NCBI GenBank assembly: GCA_000697355.1
Contig: JNEN01001227.1
Span: forward strand, 620,001-684,000
Direction: 5' to 3'
From: Syncephalastrum monosporum B8922
Lineage: Eukaryota; Mucoromycota; Mucoromycetes; Mucorales; Syncephalastraceae
DNA length: 64,000 nt
The position numbers were made by a program, and so were the translations under genes. The notes under the pieces are model-generated. The model made no database searches, was not told where the DNA came from, and saw only the letters and a list, made by a program, of their open reading frames with translations. Of this stretch, positions 60,611-64,000 are shown piece by piece; position 1 is the stretch's first letter; each line of letters opens with the position of its first letter.

Positions 60611-62322
60611 ATGACTCAAAAGCCGAACGAGATGGGTGAAAGTGGCGCACCCAGAAAACCTCGTGCGCCGGCTTTGACGCTCAACAAACTTCCATTCAAA
60701 CCGGAAAAATCAGCGATCGCAGCTCGCCATGCGACGTCGTCCCATTCGGAAGGCAAAGAGCCTCAAAGCATGCTCAACACGCTTAGCAAGCTCAAGCGCG
60801 GCTCAGAAGTCAAGCCACCTCCGTCGCCTCACAAGAAACGAGGCGAACTCGACCGTCGTAAGCTCCTCAAGCGATCCGCTTCTCAGTCATCGTTGGATGA
60901 AGTCAACAAGGAATGGCTGAACGCGCCGCTCAGCTCCCAGACCAACAAGAAAGATAGTGTAATTTATTATACATCTCCATCTCTACTTGTATCTCTAGGA
61001 TACTCATCTTTTTCCTCTTTTTCTGCAGTGCGATCGATTCATTCCAGACAGGGCCAACATGGACATGGCCTCGTCGCAGTTCTTGTTTGCGCAAGGCAAC
61101 GACAACACCCGTCGCGTGTACAAAGAGAATGTCGCGAAAGCCATCGGTCTTCCTTCACGCAACAAACGCGTCCTCGGCAACCGCAACAGTCCCCCCGTCG
61201 CCGATCTGAGCGCCTCGCGTTCGCGCACCTTTATGGATAACTGGCTCACCAGCGCACAGAACATGACCGCACGACGACGCATCCTCACTGCCCCTGAAAA
61301 GATCCTCGACGCACCTTACATGGTCGATGACTACTATCTTAACTTGCTTGACTGGTCCAGCCAGAATGTGGTCGCCATCGCCCTGAACCGCGCCGTCTAT
61401 CTCTGGAATGCTGACATGGGTTCGGTTAGCACCCTCGGCAGCACTGACGCGGTCGCTTCTCTGAGTTGGTCCGCTGACGGCGCTTACCTCGCGATTGGCA
61501 CGATGGATGGCGATACCCAGGTCTGGGACGTCGAGGCTAACCAGAAACTGCGATCCATGACCGGCCACCACTGCCGTGTCGGTGTGCTTTCTTGGAATAA
61601 GCACCTGGTGTCATCGGGTGCACAAGATGGCAGCATCTGGCACCACGACGTCCGTGTCGCGCAACACAAGACGATGGAGCTGCTTTCGCATGAACAAGAA
61701 GTGTGTGGCTTGGAATGGCGCGGTGACGGCGGGATGCTCGCGAGTGGCGGCAACGATAACTCAGTCTGTGTCTGGGATGCGCGGTGCAGCAAACCGCGCA
61801 GCCGAATGAGCAACCACGTCGGTGCTGTCAAGGTAAGAAAAAAAATATTTTCGTATTACGCATCCAACTCAATTGACATCATTCAAATATTAGGCGGTGG
61901 CGTGGTGTCCATGGAGCCAGAACCTGCTTGCGACGGGTGGTGGTCGCCAAGACAAGCACATCCACTTTTGGAACACGTCGCAGGGCGTGCGCACCAACAG
62001 CATTTATACCGGGTCTCAGGTCACCTCGTTGGTGTGGTCAAGGCATTATCGCGAGATCGTGTCCACCCACGGCTTCCCCAAGCACCAACTCACGGTGTGG
62101 AGCTACCCCAAGATGGATAAAATCATTGATATCCCCGGGCATGAGTCGAGAATCCTCCATTCCGCGTTGAGTCCGGACGGCCAGGTCATTGCGACCGCTG
62201 CCGCGGACGAAAACTTGAAGTTCTGGCGCGTCTTTGACCACGACGGCAAACCGCCCCTGGGCCTTTCGCGTGTTGAACGCACTCGCCAACAACTTCTTAA
62301 ACGTAGTAACAGCCTCCGTTAA
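60611..62322 (+). CDS. cdc20: Anaphase-promoting complex activator Cdc20
   Basis: Cdc20 (Slp1, Fizzy) recruits securin and cyclins to the APC/C at anaphase and is the target of the spindle checkpoint. Exons: 60611-60958, 61029-61832, 61894-62322, in phase, about 526 residues. The N-terminal arm is basic and Ser/Pro-rich. The C-box reads CDRFIPDR and spans the first splice junction. The Cdc20 signature KILDAPYMVDDYYLNLLDW follows, then seven WD40 blades (VYLWN, TQVWDVE, SIWHHDVR, VCVWDARC, IHFWNTSQG, LTVWSYPKMD, LKFWRVFD). The protein ends RSNSLR, where APC/C activators usually end in Ile-Arg. The pattern identifies Cdc20 rather than Cdh1 (no GDRFIPTR...  Cdh1 N-terminus). Confidence 0.95.
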
Positions 62323-62815
62323 TTATCGTCATGGATATCACTTAACCCACACCCACACAACCTACACAACCTACATCCCCACCCCAAGAGACATAACTCC
62401 CCTCAATCGCACCCATATGAGATAGCATTTGTTACCCTTCGCCTGTTGTTTTGCGTGTATATGATTATTAAAAAGCTTTGCTTTTCTTTTTATATATATC
62501 TACATTATGCATATTTGTTTTTTAAACGTCGTCGCAAACGGTTGAGAGCGTGTATTAGATGTTTTTTTGTTCATGCGAATTAGCGGGCAGGAGTGTTCTT
62601 GCAAGAAGAGTCTCGTATATGTGGATGTGAGCAGTGAATGAGAGCAGGACTGAGAACAAGGATAACTCTGTGTATGTGGTGTGTGTATAGCCTATTTACA
62701 GGAAGGATAGATGGAAAACGCAAAAGAGTGAAGAAATCAAATTGACAAAGGGGAAACAAACGCCAAGAAACCAGCCGACCAGCGGGAGGGGGTGGCGTTT
62801 AACAGGAAGAGAAAT
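62323..62815. other. Convergent 3' region, no gene seen
   Basis: A/T-rich and repeat-like 3' flanks of Cdc20 (+) and the zinc-finger gene (-). Confidence 0.5.

Positions 62816-64000
<1,185 letters not shown>

Overview
The window is nuclear DNA of a filamentous fungus, most likely an early-diverging one (Mucoromycota, probably Mucorales). Genes carry many short introns, about 50-70 nt in most cases, with GTAAGT-like donors and (T)TAG or CAG acceptors. Genes lie on both strands without operons. A CotH spore-coat-type surface protein and a ferritin gene fit Mucorales much better than Dikarya. No tRNA, rRNA, CRISPR array or intact transposon was seen. Exon joins below were worked out by eye from splice signals, reading phase and family resemblance, with no database search.

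Layout. 0.7-2.3 kb: C2H2 transcription factor with two Msn2/Seb1-type finger pairs. 2.3-4.8 kb: AT-rich gap. 4.8-10.3 kb: TFIID subunit TAF2 ending in two bromodomains. 10.5-11.1 kb: weak hypothetical gene. 11.3-12.3 kb: VC0807-type membrane protein. 13.1-14.8 kb: mitochondrial NADP isocitrate dehydrogenase. 15.0-16.5 kb: NudE. 16.5-19.1 kb (-): PRP4 splicing kinase, tail-to-tail with NudE and head-to-head with TRAPPC4/Trs23 (19.4-19.9 kb). 20.2-21.0 kb (-): multispanning membrane protein. 23.0-23.6 kb (-): cytochrome c oxidase subunit VIa. 24.5-25.8 kb (-): UPF3. 27.1-28.5 kb (-): GT15 mannosyltransferase-like protein. 28.7-29.5 kb (-): dynactin p24. 29.6-32.8 kb: Tonsoku/TONSL homologue. 34.4-36.5 kb: CotH. 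38.8-40.5 kb: three-RRM protein. 41.4-45.2 kb: DHX37/Ecm16 helicase. 45.5-46.8 kb: URC4. 46.8-48.1 kb (-): Yrb30-like RanGTP-binding protein. 49.3-53.3 kb: divergent exportin-1 paralogue. 53.4-55.4 kb (-): alpha-arrestin. 55.7-56.6 kb (-): ferritin. 59.1-59.9 kb: DUF1264 protein. 60.6-62.3 kb: Cdc20. 62.8-63.8 kb (-): four-finger C2H2 factor.

Genes are not arranged as a pathway, but themes recur: dynein regulation (NudE, dynactin p24), RNA work (PRP4, UPF3, three-RRM protein, DHX37), and a divergent pair linked to Ran and nuclear transport (Yrb30-like and CRM1-like).

Nothing resembles a new multi-gene system. The most notable single genes are the TAF2-double-bromodomain fusion, the ankyrin-less TONSL homologue in a fungus, the CRM1 paralogue with an altered NES groove and no C-terminal tail, a ferritin with arginines at three ferroxidase-ligand positions, and a GT15 protein with several conserved acidic residues changed.
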